Assembly: GCF_003473485.1 (NCBI RefSeq)
Contig: NC_053044.1
Span: forward strand, 53,174,091 to 53,238,090
DNA from: Medicago truncatula
Taxonomy: Eukaryota; Streptophyta; Magnoliopsida; Fabales; Fabaceae
DNA: 64,000 bases
Direction of reading: 5' to 3'
The notes below the pieces were generated by a model that saw nothing but the letters and a program-made list of their open reading frames with translations, ran no database searches and had not been told where the DNA came from. The position numbers and the translations under genes were made by a program. Shown one piece after another: positions 1 to 11,271 of this stretch (position 1 is the first letter of the stretch; each line of letters opens with the position of its first letter).

Positions 1-190
1 ATCAGGCACATCATCTATTTTGCCATTTTCGTCACAATCTATGTCCACATCTTGATTATCATCCAACTCAAATATAATATCAGATGACATAGTTTCGTCA
101 TGTACAACGTCGTTGATCTCCGCCACTACCAACATATATAGATTTGTTTCAAATGTAAACCTACCATTTATATAACATAAATACAGCCGT

Positions 191-1104
191 CATGGGCGGA
201 CCTAAGCAGGGCAGGGTGTGGCAATAGCCATACCAGCCCAGCCCAGCCCATACCTGTTTTTTTTTTTTTTTTTTATATACACAGCCTATGCTAAGTAATA
301 TATATCTTCTATTTCGTGGTATAAACAATTCTAAAGCTTTGGCCTGGTGGTGTGGGTTTTAAGTTTTTGAGTACGAACTTGGATGTCCCAGGTTCATTTT
401 TTCAAGTTCAACTCTCCTCGTTTGCAATGTTCTTAATTTTATGCCTCAGGTTCAACTCTCAGTTTCTCCAATTTTTCTTAATTTTTTCAAGTTCAACTTT
501 CCTCGTTTGCAATTTTCTTAATTTTTTTAGATAATAATATAAACAACATAAATTATATATGAATATATATTAAGATTTTGCAACTTCTGTCATGCATTAT
601 CTAATCTATAAAAAAAAAATATAAAGGGGAGACCCATTTTTAGATTGAAATATTTTACTCTGAATTTAACATTCATTTAAATTATTTTATCATTTTTATG
701 ATGTCATTTAAATTATAATTAAAAAGTTAAATTCACTAAAATATAAACAACTTTACTACACAAGGAACAGATGATTGACGATTTGTTACGATTTAATACA
801 AATGTTATTATTGGTATAATTTATTTCGTCAAAATTTTAGTCTTACTTCTTAAAAAAAAAAAAAATAGAGGAATGCTAAGGACACTTTCTTTTCAACGTT
901 CTCTCAAACACTCACTTGCTTATTAGTTTAAATGAAGGTGGGTCTCACACTTTGGAAATGGGTTCCACTTAAAATGGTGGGATATACATTCATTTAATCC
1001 AATAAGCAAGTGAGTGTTTGAGAGAGTGTTGAAAAGTGAGTGTCCTTAGCATTCCTCAAAAAAATATTAGCCCCATTAGTAATTTAATCTCAGATCCGCC
1101 CATG
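191..1104. mobile_element. Non-autonomous hAT-like element
   Basis: The ends are inverted repeats (CATGGGCGGACCTAAG on the left, CATGGGCGGATCTGAG reading in from the right). They resemble the CAGNGGCGGA termini common in plant hAT elements. The flanking 8-mers acagccgt (183-190) and acaatcgt (1105-1112) match at 6 of 8 positions, as expected for an old 8-bp hAT target duplication. There is no transposase coding. It lies inside the intron of the minus-strand gene and makes up nearly all of that intron. A Mutator-type MITE is nested in it. Confidence 0.55.
868..1057. mobile_element. Mutator-like MITE nested in the hAT element
   Basis: A 190-bp hairpin-forming element with terminal inverted repeats of about 70 bp beginning GAGGAATGCTAAGGACAC. 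It is flanked by a perfect 9-bp direct repeat aaaaaaata (859-867 and 1058-1066), the length typical of Mutator superfamily insertions. No coding capacity. Confidence 0.75.
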
Positions 1105-1242
1105 ACAATCGTTGTACTAAAAAATTCAATGCGCGAACACATACCGTGATTATTGTCAGGGATATAAAAGTCTTCTACATTCTCGTTGCACTCCATATAG
1201 TTGGCATGCTGATAGTTTGAACATTGACCATTATTATAACTA

Positions 1243-1779
1243 GGCTTAATTACACTTTTGATCCTTGCATTTTGACCAACTCACGAAATTGGTCCTACCT
1301 CTTTTAAATCGAACAAAATCGTCCCTAAAGTATACGTTTTTTGCAGTTTTAGTCCTATCTCCTTATTTCTAACTCCAGAAACGCACATAAATGACAGTTT
1401 TAGTCCAACCACCTATGCTCAACCATGAAATAAACAAGGAATAAATCATGTGGGTACAAGGAATCTACTTTGTTCAGAACACAAACCAAGAAAAACCCTA
1501 ATTTTTAAGACATGTTTCAGGTACGTAACATGTCTCGGAAATTAGGTTAGTGTGCTGAATAAAGTAGATTCCTTGTACCCACATGTTTTATTCTTTGTTT
1601 ATTTCATGGTTGAGCATAGGTGGTTGGACCAAAACTGTCATTTCTGGAGTTGGAAATAGGGAGATAAGACTAAAACTGCAAAAAACATATAGTTTAAGGA
1701 CGATTTTGTTCGATTTAAAAAAGATATGACCATTTTCGTGAGTTGGTCAAAATAGTAGGACCAAAAGTGTAATTAAGCC
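1243..1779. mobile_element. Mutator-like MITE with long TIRs, in an exon
   Basis: A 537-bp element whose two halves are inverted copies of about 230 bp, ending GGCTTAATTACACTTTTG. The flanking 9-mers ttataacta (1234-1242) and ttataaata (1780-1788) match at 8 of 9 positions. It sits in a coding exon of the minus-strand gene at 1-1906. The limited divergence between the arms suggests a fairly recent insertion. Confidence 0.75.
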
Positions 1780-1906
1780 TTATAAATATGGTCACCATTC
1801 ATTGAATCTCTGCGACGCTTCAAAACATATCTTTCGGGTGAGATTGGTGTAAGCCTCTGTGACGCACTATTGTTGCATCCTTCTTCAAACACGGAAGATG
1901 AAGGTA

Positions 1907-3234
1907 CTGCGATGCAAAATAGGAAGAGCAAGTCATATCACGTATACAAAATTCGTAGATGGACCAAAACTAAAAGGACAAAATTCGTAGAGGAACCAAA
2001 AACAAAATTCATAGAGGGACCAAAACCAAAAGACAAGAAAACAAAAAATTTAAATTTAAAAATTTAAATAGAGTAACCGTTTGAAAAATAGATAAGCCAA
2101 TCCAATAAATTTAGCAGAGTTTTCATTTTTTTTAGCAAGTTGCTTTCTATTTCTTTCATTGCTGCAATTTAAGTACAATACAAGTCCATATATTAGCTTA
2201 CACTAGAATCGGTGAGGTAATTCATGGAAAAAATGAATTGGTGATGTAATTACGATTTTATACACCTCAAAACTACATAAACACAACTTTTTTTTTGGAC
2301 AGGTGACAGGGACATAAACACAACTTTTTTTTTTTTTGGTCAAGTACATAAACACAACTTTAGTAACAAAAAAAACAAACACGACTTTTTACTTCTACTG
2401 AGAAATGAACATAAAATAGCAAAATGTTTGTCTTGTCACAACTCCAACAATTCCAAATAAATATTACTTAAACACACATATAAAAATACATATAATTTAG
2501 TTATTTCAAAAATACAGGTCATTTAAATATTTATTCTTCTTTTATTCAAAAAAAATATTTATTCTTCTACAATAGTTTATTTGAGGTTGTCATCGCACAA
2601 GATTTTCTCCTAAACCGTGCATCCATTTTTTAAACGTTCAAGTATAAAACATGGAGAAAAACAATGATTTATGAAAGTTAAAAGTGACTGGTAATATGGA
2701 AGTAATTTTCTTTATTAGACAATTTGGAATAATTAGATAGAATAGAAAGCAAGATCTTGTTTTGAAAGGTTAATACTTTTTTTTAGGGATGAAAGGTTAA
2801 TACTAAATAATGTTTTGAAATTATAATCTAACTGTAGTGAGAAATAATCTTTGTTACAAGATCGATCCAAGTGGCTGCCACTAAAGCAAGGGAATTAGAC
2901 TTCCAAATTTTTTAAGGCTTAAATTAGTTCTCTAAATCATTTTTGGTTTAAATATATTTTCGTAAGTCAAATTTTTTGAACATATTTTTGCCTAACTCAA
3001 TTGATTGTTAATTGGGGAGTTGTAGACTTGTAGTTCATGTTACAATACGTATATAAAATTCTTTTTTTTATTCTTTGAATTTCTATTAGTATAATGTTAG
3101 TTGTTGAAAATATATTAAGACCGCTTGTATGTATCCAAAATATGCAAAAGTAAAAAGTAATTTATATTTTTGTTAGAATTCTTTCAAAAAAAAAATTGTG
3201 TTAGAATTAATATTACTTCGTTGTTTCAAGGTTT
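1907..3234. other. Intergenic, no gene seen
   Basis: AT-rich sequence. Around 1960-2040 there are short imperfect repeats of a 'ggaccaaaa' unit, which produce a small open frame that I do not regard as a gene. Around 2275-2360 there are repeats of 'acataaacacaactttt'. Nothing else is recognised. Confidence 0.5.
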
Positions 3235-3250
3235 AACTATTACTAAATAA

Positions 3251-4240
3251 GTAAACACTTCCTAGAGAGAGAAGCTCTCACTTCTCTCTAAAATCCGACC
3301 CTTGCTGCTACTGCCTCTCCCCTTAAGATCTCTGGCTCTCCGCCCCCTCCGCCATGGAGGTCTCTCCCCCCTCCGAAATGGAGGTTTGTCTCCTCCACCA
3401 TGGAGGTCCTTTTCTCCCCTACTATGGAGGGTTGTTTTTCCCCTTTACCCTTCCTCCATCTCTACCCACCTCCACTGTGAGAGACTCACCACCATCCCAA
3501 CCACCACTAACACTCACATAACCTCAACCATAACAGATCTGACCCCATCTGAGCGGCCACCACCTGAACCTCCACCCACTTCCTCCACTTCCATGAACGC
3601 ATTTGTGCCGCCGGATCCAGATCTGTGTCGCTTGCCACCAAAGCCTCCATGGTTGATTTGCATTTTAGTCTACTTTGTGTTGTTTGTTTTATGCTCAAGT
3701 GTTTGTTGTTGATTTTACGTTATATGTGTGTAGTATTGTGTTATGTGTTTTATGTTCAGGTTTAGTTATCAAAAGTGTATCACAACTGAGTTTTGATGCT
3801 ATAAAGCACATAAGTTGTGTAGTTTTTTACGAGGATGCTCCCCACTTCAATACCTTTGCCTTTTATCAACTGATTTTTGTCCAGCATGATAAAGTGAACA
3901 AATCCGAGACCAAGTTTAGTCAAAACGCGCGTGATGAAGCCAAAAATATGATCCGTAACTGGATAGGAAAAAAGACTTTGGATTCTCACATCTTCTTTAT
4001 CAGCATTAGAAGATGAAAGCTGTTGATGAATGGGTTGTTAGGTTATGAATTTTGGTTTAATTTCTCATATTTGTCTGCAAAGTTTATGTGTTTTGCAAAT
4101 CATGCTCTTGTAGGATTTTTCTTTTGTACTGGATCTTCAAAATTGTTGGGGAATGTCCCTTCAATGTTAACGCTATCTGCTTGTAATGTTCTCTATGTTA
4201 TGAAATGCTAAGCTAGTGTTTACCGTAAAAATAAAAATAA
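3251..4240 (+). mobile_element. Retroposed segment with poly-A tail and 16-bp target duplication
   Basis: A 990-bp segment bounded by perfect 16-bp direct repeats aactattactaaataa (3235-3250 and 4241-4256), ending in an A-rich tail (aaaaataaaaataa) just before the right repeat. This is the signature of LINE-driven retroposition on the plus strand. The 5' part is C/T-rich with repeats of 'ccatggaggt' and encodes a Pro/Leu-rich frame (3302-3712). A second frame (to 4016) has no family that I recognise. It could be a LINE deleted internally or a retrocopied host transcript. Confidence 0.65.
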
Positions 4241-4256
4241 AACTATTACTAAATAA

Positions 4257-5486
4257 TATCTATATCATATATTATTTCTTAACATATATTATCAACTGTT
4301 TAAAGAAATTCATGCGCTATTGGGGTTGAGTCTAACGGAAGGAGTTAGACTTTCACAACCTGACGAATCAATGGTTCAAACTCTAATATAGAATGATATT
4401 CATATTTAGTGTATGACATGTCTCACATAAAATTACATATTTAATGTTCTTAATTTTTGTATTTCTTTATCAGCACATTTAAAATACCTCAATTTAAAAT
4501 TCGTTTTAGACCTACAAATAGTAATGGATTAGTCCGACCCTTTGTTATTGTAAGCAAATAGTAAAAGTATTTTTTTCTTTTGTTGATAAAAAATATAGTA
4601 AAAGTTTATCTTAGTACTTTATATAATTATCACTTTTGTTTTTTAGTTTTATAATAACGAAACAGGCTCGTATAAAAGTTCAAACAAAGATATTAAGAAG
4701 ACCCCAAATCAAATTTGTGATAAGATTACAATCATTAATCGTTCAAGCAACCCATTTTATCTACATATCTTGCCGTATTGGCAAAATCGCTTACTTTTGT
4801 CTGTTTTCACTTATGAACAAAGATTTGTATTTTCGGTATAAAAACACATTAATCACGTTAAATGTCTGTACAAAACAAAACAAATCAGATTGAATGCTAT
4901 CCCTAAAATGGAGTGTTCCAGCTATCCAAATCAATAATTTCACCTGAAAGTAGAATTTATTAGATGAAAAATGAACAAAACACCAATGTAAAGTAATTGC
5001 TTCCTTTTTCAAGTCTTAAGACTCAATTAATAATTACAGTTTTGATCAATTGTTATTTATCTGCTCATCACTGCAATTTTAATTTCATACTGCAGAGTGC
5101 TATAAAGTTTTGAAGTGACCACACCAGGTAGGTACGTCCATGCGCTTCATGATTCTTCTTTAATTTTGCATATCCATCTCAGTTTTGCTGCCTCCGGTGT
5201 AAATTAAGTTTTGTTTTTTTCAGTTTATGTTTTGTTGATCGCCTCTTTTTTTTAGTTACATTTTGTTGTCGTCTTTGATTTTTACTTGTAAATATTTTTT
5301 TTTTTTTTTAAATATGTTAATTGATCAGTTCACTTATATTCAGTAGCAATCTAACCCAACTAGATTGAATTGGGTTGAAATTTGAAATATAGATTTGAAG
5401 TTTGAAATTCATATCTAAATGTCAAGTTTATGGTTTTCTTTCTTTTAATACATAAGACCAAAAGCTGACATAGAAAGAAAATTATA
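4257..5486. other. Intergenic, no gene seen
   Basis: AT-rich DNA with poly-T tracts. The short open frames at 4636-4893 and 4791-5012 overlap on opposite strands, lack protein features and are probably chance. Confidence 0.5.
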
Positions 5487-5496
5487 GATATATAAG

Positions 5497-6970
5497 GAGT
5501 AAATAGTCAATTACCCCCCTGAAATTGTAATTTTCGTCAAAAACCCCACTGAAATTGTCAAGCGTCTGTCAATTATCCCCCTCCGTTAATTTCCTCCATC
5601 CAACATGCTGATGTGGCCGTTAACTGCCACGTGGCACTGACACATGGTCAAAAAAGTCATGCCACGTCATAGGGGGGTAATTGACTATATTTTATTTTTT
5701 TTTGGAAAAAATCTGATTTTTTTTCTTTTTCATAATTAACATTTGTGCCACCCACTGTACATGCAAATACCCCCTGAAATTAAACATTTATGTGCAAATA
5801 CTACCCTCAAATTTAAAATTTATGTAGCAAATATCCCCTCAAATTTATAACTTATATGCAAACATCCTCTTCAAATGTAAAACTTATATGCAAATTACAC
5901 CTTGAATCATAAAACTTTAATGGTTAAGTAAAACTTATTCTTAATCTATAATTTACTATATCTCTAATAACAATAAAAAAGAAAAAAAATCACATCTTTA
6001 AAATAAAACAAAGGGGGAGAGGTTATTGGTGCATGAATGGATGGTTGTGTGTAGGCTCACGTAGAATTGTTTTTTGGCCAAGAGCTTGGGAATATTTCTA
6101 GTTATGCTCCTTCAGGGGTTCCCACGGAACACACCACTAGTTCTCTATCTGTTAAGGCCTAATGGTGTTGCTCGAAATGATGACAAATTATTGCCATTAC
6201 ACTTTTGTTGTTGGAGAAAATTTAACTTCCCGCTGTAATTACACTTTGCCATAACTACCAAATTTACCTTCATATATTATATATATGTCTTGGTCAAATC
6301 CTTGTTAATTTTTTTTTCTGTAGGATCTGCAATTATTTGCTCTCAAAACACAACATTTTGATGCATATGCATCTCTGTTTCCATGTTATTTTAAAGATGT
6401 GATTTTTTTTTCTTTTTTATTGTTATTAGAGATATATAGTAAATTATAGATTAAGAATAAGTTTTACTTAACCATTAAAGTTTTATGATTCAAGGTGTAA
6501 TTTTCATATAAGTTTTACATTTGAAAAGGATGTTTGCATATAAGTTATAAATTTGAGGGGATATTTGCTACATAAATTTTAAATTTGAGGGTGGTATTTG
6601 CTCATAAATGTTTAATTTCAGGGGGGGTATTTGCATGTTCAGTGGATGGCACAGATGTTAATTATGAAAAGAAAAAAAAAATCACATTTAAAAAAAAAAT
6701 CAGATTTTTTTCAAAAAAAAAATCAGATTTTTTTCAAAAAAAAATAAATATAGTCAATTACCCCCCTATGACGTGGCATGACTTTTTTGACCATGTGTCA
6801 GTGCCACGTGGCAGTTAACGGCCACATCAGCATGTTGGATGGAGGAAATTAACGGAGGGGGGTAATTGACAGACGCTTGACAATTTCAGGGGGATTTTTG
6901 ACATTTTACAAAATTCAGGGGGGTTTTTGACGAAAGTTACAATTTCAGGGGGGTAATTGACTATTTACTC
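5497..6970. mobile_element. Long fold-back (Mutator-like) element
   Basis: A 1474-bp element with inverted arms of several hundred bases. The ends read GAGTAAATAGTCAATTACCC inward from both sides, and the flanks carry a perfect 10-bp duplication gatatataag (5487-5496, 6971-6980). The arms share G/C-rich blocks (TAGGGGGGTAATTGAC and CCACGTGGCA). The central 6010-6400 region is not repeated and has no open frame with recognisable protein. No transposase is seen. Classification as Mutator-like rests on target-site length and long TIRs. Confidence 0.7.
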
Positions 6971-7267
6971 GATATATAAGGTTTGAAATTCATATTCAAA
7001 TATGAACCAAAGTTCAAAATTATTTAAAAAAAATAAAAGATTAAATTATCATATGAAATTAACAGACAACAAACATAATTTTACATTTATTATTTATTTT
7101 AGTAATTACTAACTATTAGGATTTGAATAAAATTTCCAAAAAATCAAATCTTGGATCTTCTCGCTCATTTTTCTTTCATTCTCTTCTAATTCTCTCTCTT
7201 TGGCAAAGATTCTTTGGTCTTTCAGTCTTATACACTCTCTTCATTAAAAAATGAAATATATAATGAA

Positions 7268-7605
7268 GATTTAATTACAGTTTTGATCCCTTTATTTTCA
7301 TCATTTTATAGAATTGATTTTCCTATTTTAAAATTTGACAGTTTTGGTCCCTCCATCATATTTTGAACTATAAAAATATGATGAGATAAATTTTAAATGT
7401 CGTGGAATATAATTTGAAGATGTAAAAAGATCAACATCGATGAAATTGTAACAAAATTTTCTTGAAAACTTCATTTAAAATATATCATATCACAATATTC
7501 TGTACAAAATATTTGATAGAGAGACCAAAATTATCAAATATTAAAATAGAGGGATTAATTTCACAAAATGATAAAAATAAGGGGATCAAAACTGCAAATT
7601 AAGCC
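7268..7605. mobile_element. Mutator-like MITE
   Basis: A 338-bp inverted-repeat element. The arms carry 'cagttttgatccc' near the ends and a second 'ttttggtccctc' block. The flanking 9-mers tataatgaa and tatgatcaa match at 7 of 9 positions. The outer end resembles the GGCTTAATTACA family seen at 1243-1779 but is shorter and more decayed. Confidence 0.55.
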
Positions 7606-7614
7606 TATGATCAA

Positions 7615-8389
7615 AAAGAGATAGAGGTTAGAAGAGAGAAGAAAAGAAAAATGAAGTTTAAGTTTGAATAATTTATCACGTCAATAAAAGCTTTGAATAT
7701 TTATTTATTTATAATTAAAAAAATGGATTTGCTAACTCCTACGTGCCAACGGGTAACACCAACGGCGGTGGCCGGCATCAGAGACCCATAATTTGGACCT
7801 TGCCTGTCTGTTCGTAAGTGTGGAAATAATAACAAATGAAGGGACCCATAATTTGATTCCACTGCCACAAACCGACGAGGGCATCCATGAATTTGTTTTT
7901 GGAATTACATAAAGGGACAACTTTTTTAGATTTTTTTAACTGTCAATGGTGATAGTTAATTGTTACTTTTTTTTTGTTGTTGTTGTTAGAATTGGAGTTA
8001 AATTAGGGATGACACTTGAATAATATAGAATTTGTGATATTGTTTACACCGATCAATCACAATGTCACAATTTTTATGAAAGAGAGAGTAAAATGCCACT
8101 TGTGACATTGTAATCGGTTAATATCATCAATTATATATCACCCAAGTGCTACCTTTAAATCACGACTTTGCTACAAGCAGGGTATAATAGTTTAGATTTC
8201 AAGTGATCAATTTTAAATAAGGTGAAATTAATTCCAAAAACAATGAAGATCGTCTTTGATTGTTTTAGTTCAATTTTAATCAAAACATGAAAAACAATTA
8301 AACTAAATCAAGAGGATCTTAACACATTTAATTTGTTTGAATTTTTTTATTGAAATTCAAACCATGAACAACTAAATTTGATAGTAGCT
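7615..8389. other. Intergenic, no gene seen
   Basis: AT-rich DNA. A slightly GC-richer stretch at 7740-7890 contains a 62-codon minus-strand frame with no recognisable features. It may be a decayed exon. Confidence 0.4.
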
Positions 8390-9300
8390 TGTGAAGGATT
8401 CACACAGTTTCCTAGAGGACATTTTTGATTGGAAGTAGCTTGTGAAGGAGGGGTTGCTGAAACAACTAAATTTCATTGTTGTAACATGGACACGAGTTGA
8501 GCTAGTTGCTATTGAGAAAAACCAGCAGAAGGAGAACTTGCAGAAGCACCTGAACCAGAAGAAGACATTGCACCATTTTCTGAATCTTCTTGACAAGCAG
8601 TATTAGCATGAGGTGAAGGCTTATTGACATTAGGGTATCCATGCTTCATGTAACAAAAATCCACAGTATGATTTGTACGGTTACAAAAGGTCAGAATCTA
8701 GTTGGTTTGTTACCATAAAAACATTTACCACGCCCTTGAGATTTCCTTATGTCAGTGGCATTGATTTGACCAGAAGAATATTCAAAAACACTTAATGAAG
8801 AGAAGCATTGTTACTCTCTTCTTGAACAACCAAAGAATAAACTTTGATCAAGTATAGGAGAACTTGAGTTCTAACCACCAGAAATTGGTCATTTAAACCA
8901 GTTAGAAATTGCACGATTTGGTCTTCATTCATGAGTGTCTTAGCAACTCTAGATGCAACACAACGGCAAGGATGAATACAAGAACAATTGGGAATTGGTC
9001 TATGTGAAGATAACTTTTCCCAAAGGGACTTCATTTCAGTGAAGTAATCCAAGACAGATTTTGCACCCTGTTTGAGATTGTTGATTGAAGAACGCATATT
9101 TGCAATGCGAATGCGATCAATTTTAAAGAAACGTTCTTTCAAGTCAAGCCAAACCTCAAGTGCAGTATCACAGAAAACAATGGTTTGCGCGATGGAATCA
9201 GAAACTGAATTGATGAGCCAAGATTGAACAAGGTGATTGCAACGTTCCCAAGCAGCACGATTCAAATCATCATCATGAGGCATAGGAATAGAACCATTGA
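8390..9300 (-). pseudogene. Ty1/copia retrotransposon gag remnant
   Basis: The minus-strand frame at 9283-8792 is a UBN2/Retrotran_gag_2-type capsid segment. Diagnostic parts are 'AAWERCNHLVQSWLINSVS', 'ALEVWLDLKERF', 'LKQGAKSVLDYFTEMKSLWEKL' and 'FLTGLNDQFLVVRTQVL'. Downstream, in another frame, the 8690-8590 region reads as a Cys/His zinc-knuckle-like segment (CNRTNHTVDFCYMKHGYPN) and a Ser-rich linker. The frames do not join, protease/integrase/RT are missing and no LTR is seen next to it, so it is a truncated, frame-shifted remnant. The family call is firm; the exact limits are not. Confidence 0.8.
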
Positions 9301-9560
9301 TAAATCAAAGCTTGGAGTATATTTTATAATTATTTGTTCAATGAACCTAAAAAATCATTTTTTTTACAAACTAAAAAGTCATGTTATCTTAAAAAGAACC
9401 ATGGAGTATATTTTATAATTATTTGTTTAATTTCATATTATCTTAAAAACTATATTGCACTAATGTATTTTTTAATCGATTTTAACTTTTTTTCATCGTA
9501 GTTTACTTACTAATTTTAATAGTATAAAAATTATAGTGTTAGTTAAAAACAAGGATTTTT

Positions 9561-9682
9561 TTTTATCCCCTGAGCTTAACTCAATTGGTAGGGATATTGC
9601 ATTTTATATGCAAGAGCCAGGGTTCGAATCCCGGACACTCCACAATTAAATTGTGTGAGCTCTAGGGCTATTGACAAAAAAT
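9561..9682 (+). mobile_element. tRNA-derived SINE
   Basis: A tRNA-like head contains a Pol III A box (TAACTCAATTGG, 9577-9588) and a consensus B box (GGTTCGAATCC, 9621-9631). It is followed by a short body and an A-rich tail. Perfect 16-bp direct repeats aaaaacaaggattttt flank it (9545-9560, 9683-9698), showing retroposition. The anticodon region does not form a usable tRNA, so this is not a tRNA gene. Confidence 0.85.
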
Positions 9683-9698
9683 AAAAACAAGGATTTTT

Positions 9699-10320
9699 GA
9701 ATATATAAGTTTGTTAAATCGTTAAAAGTTACAATTGAAATGAACCAAATCAAACCAACTTATTGTTTGAAAAAAAAAAAAAAAATCAAACCAAATCCAT
9801 TTGGTTCATCTATACTTACGACTCCCCAAAGCCTAAACCACAATATAAGAATAACTTTTTAGATTAATATCGCTTTTCCTTTCTGCTTTTTTTGTGCAAC
9901 ATGTTTATACACTTTTATATTCTTTCTTTTTTCGTTTTCAAAAAGTAATATTTGATTCCCTATGAATAAGTGTTTGTTCTTCCTCTCAGAAAAAAGTATT
10001 TGTTCTTAGATACCACCAATATACTAGTAGTATATTTTTTTATCGAGAGCATAGCAATATATTCTATTATTAGTCAACGAATATTTAATCAAATTCTACA
10101 ATTAACCCATAAAATACTCTAGAAACTCGATAGAACAATAGTATTATTTTGATTTTTGATGAGTCTCTATGTAACAGTATTGATAGGCATGTTTAAAGGG
10201 CCAAGCAGAGACCATAGATTTTTCCGCGTTGACTTTGGCTAAACAGTATGTAATAAATAAACTAATTTTGCCTCATAGTTTCTTGAATTAGTTAGTTAAT
10301 TTGTACTTTATGCAGCAATC
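9699..10320. other. Upstream region of the EG45-like gene
   Basis: AT-rich non-coding DNA leading to the start codon at 10321. No unambiguous TATA box or other promoter element could be assigned. Confidence 0.4.
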
Positions 10321-11271
10321 ATGTTCAAGTCTCAATATCTTTCCTTCCAATACCTAATCATCATCCTCCTCCTCTCAATACTGTTCATTCACTTCTCTCA
10401 AGCTGACGTTGGCACTGCTTCCCATTACAGCCCTCCCTTTTTACGTAAGTGCCCCCTCCTATGCCTCAACTCAACAATAGCAGCATCCTTGGCCGGTACG
10501 TGTATCAGTTGTAGGAACCGTTAGATTTAAAAAGAGAATAATCTTTCTCTCGAAACTCAACGGTTCTTACCACTGATCGATGCAAGTGAAACAACGGTAG
10601 AGGATGTACGCTTGAAAATAAATTAGCTCATAATTAAATAACAAATTTGTTGTGCTTTGTGGAACGTGACAAGACAGCGACGGCGTGTTTTGGGGGAGAT
10701 GCGTCACAATTTCCATCGAGCAACATGTTTGGTTCAGCTGGAGAAGGCATATGGGACAATGGTGCAGCGTGTGGGAGGTTGTATGAGGTGAGATGTATAA
10801 GTGCAGCTGTTCCTAGGACTTGTATTCCTGGTCAAACCATTCAGATTAAGATTGTTGATAGAGCACAATCTTCTGTTTCTAGGCCTTCATCGGATGATAC
10901 TTCCATGGTTCTTTCCACCACTGCCTTTCAGATCATTGCAAATGTTTCTTCATCTTTGATTAACATTGAATTCCAACAGTAAGTTATATTATTATTATTA
11001 TTATTCATATGATCAATACTTTCTCTTTCTTATTATACTAATTCCGTGTTGGTTGTGTTTTGGTGAGATATTAATTAATTTAACTACTCCACATCACAAG
11101 TTGGTTAGTTGTTGAAAAATCAAATGTTGAACGGTGGACTTGTTAATTGTTTAAATGAAATTGTGAAAACGAGAGGATTGAAAATTACTAAAAGTTAAAA
11201 AGTTTATGAAAACTACAATATTTTTCTAGTTAGGTACTTAAATATGGTATTTTTTCATGTGCAGGGTTTGA
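10321..11271 (+). CDS. EG45-like / plant natriuretic peptide-type secreted protein
   Basis: Three exons: 10321-10444, 10678-10978 and 11265-11271, giving 143 residues. The first intron (donor ACGTAAGT, acceptor ACAG) joins ..SPPFL to PTACFGGD. The second splits the penultimate Gln codon, and the last exon supplies only the end of that codon, Val and the stop, a known arrangement in this family. Residues 1-28 form a signal peptide (LIIILLLSILFIHF) ending near ..FSQA|DVG. The rest is a double-psi beta-barrel domain with conserved IWDNGAACGR, YEVRCIS and IQIKIVDRA and several cysteines. Family members are small apoplastic proteins related to the expansin N-terminal domain, reported to influence water and ion balance; the role here is inferred. 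Without splicing the frame stops at 10524, so the intron is required. Confidence 0.85.

Larger units (their letters stand above)
1..1906 (-). pseudogene. Unidentified gene, 3' part, broken by a MITE
   Basis: Two coding stretches can be read on the minus strand. Exon A runs 1906 to 1145 and is interrupted by the MITE at 1243-1779. Exon B starts at 125 and runs off the window. If the MITE and one copy of its target duplication are left out, exon A reads as one open frame across the insertion site. It contains a basic patch (YVLKRRRD) followed by an acidic, Asn/Glu-rich stretch. The donor at 1144 (CACG|GTATGT) and the acceptor at 127-126 keep the frame, and exon B continues as a very acidic segment (DDNQDVDIDCDENGKIDD). 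I do not recognise the family. A host regulatory or transposon-derived protein are both possible. As it stands the MITE would disrupt the coding exon, so I call it a pseudogene or mutant allele. Junctions seen; function unknown. Confidence 0.45.

Noticed and set aside
1870-2067. 65-codon plus-strand frame
   Set aside because: Lys/Thr-rich, made of short 'accaaaa' repeats and antisense to the gene at 1-1906; no protein features.
3302-3712. Pro/Leu-rich frame as a gene
   Set aside because: Lies inside a retroposed segment and comes from a C/T-rich repeat; kept only as part of that element.
5487-6980. LTR retrotransposon
   Set aside because: The end repeats are inverted, not direct, and no PBS, polypurine tract or coding is present.
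9571-9640. Possible tRNA gene
   Set aside because: A and B boxes are present but the cloverleaf and anticodon arm do not form, and 16-bp target repeats show it is a SINE.
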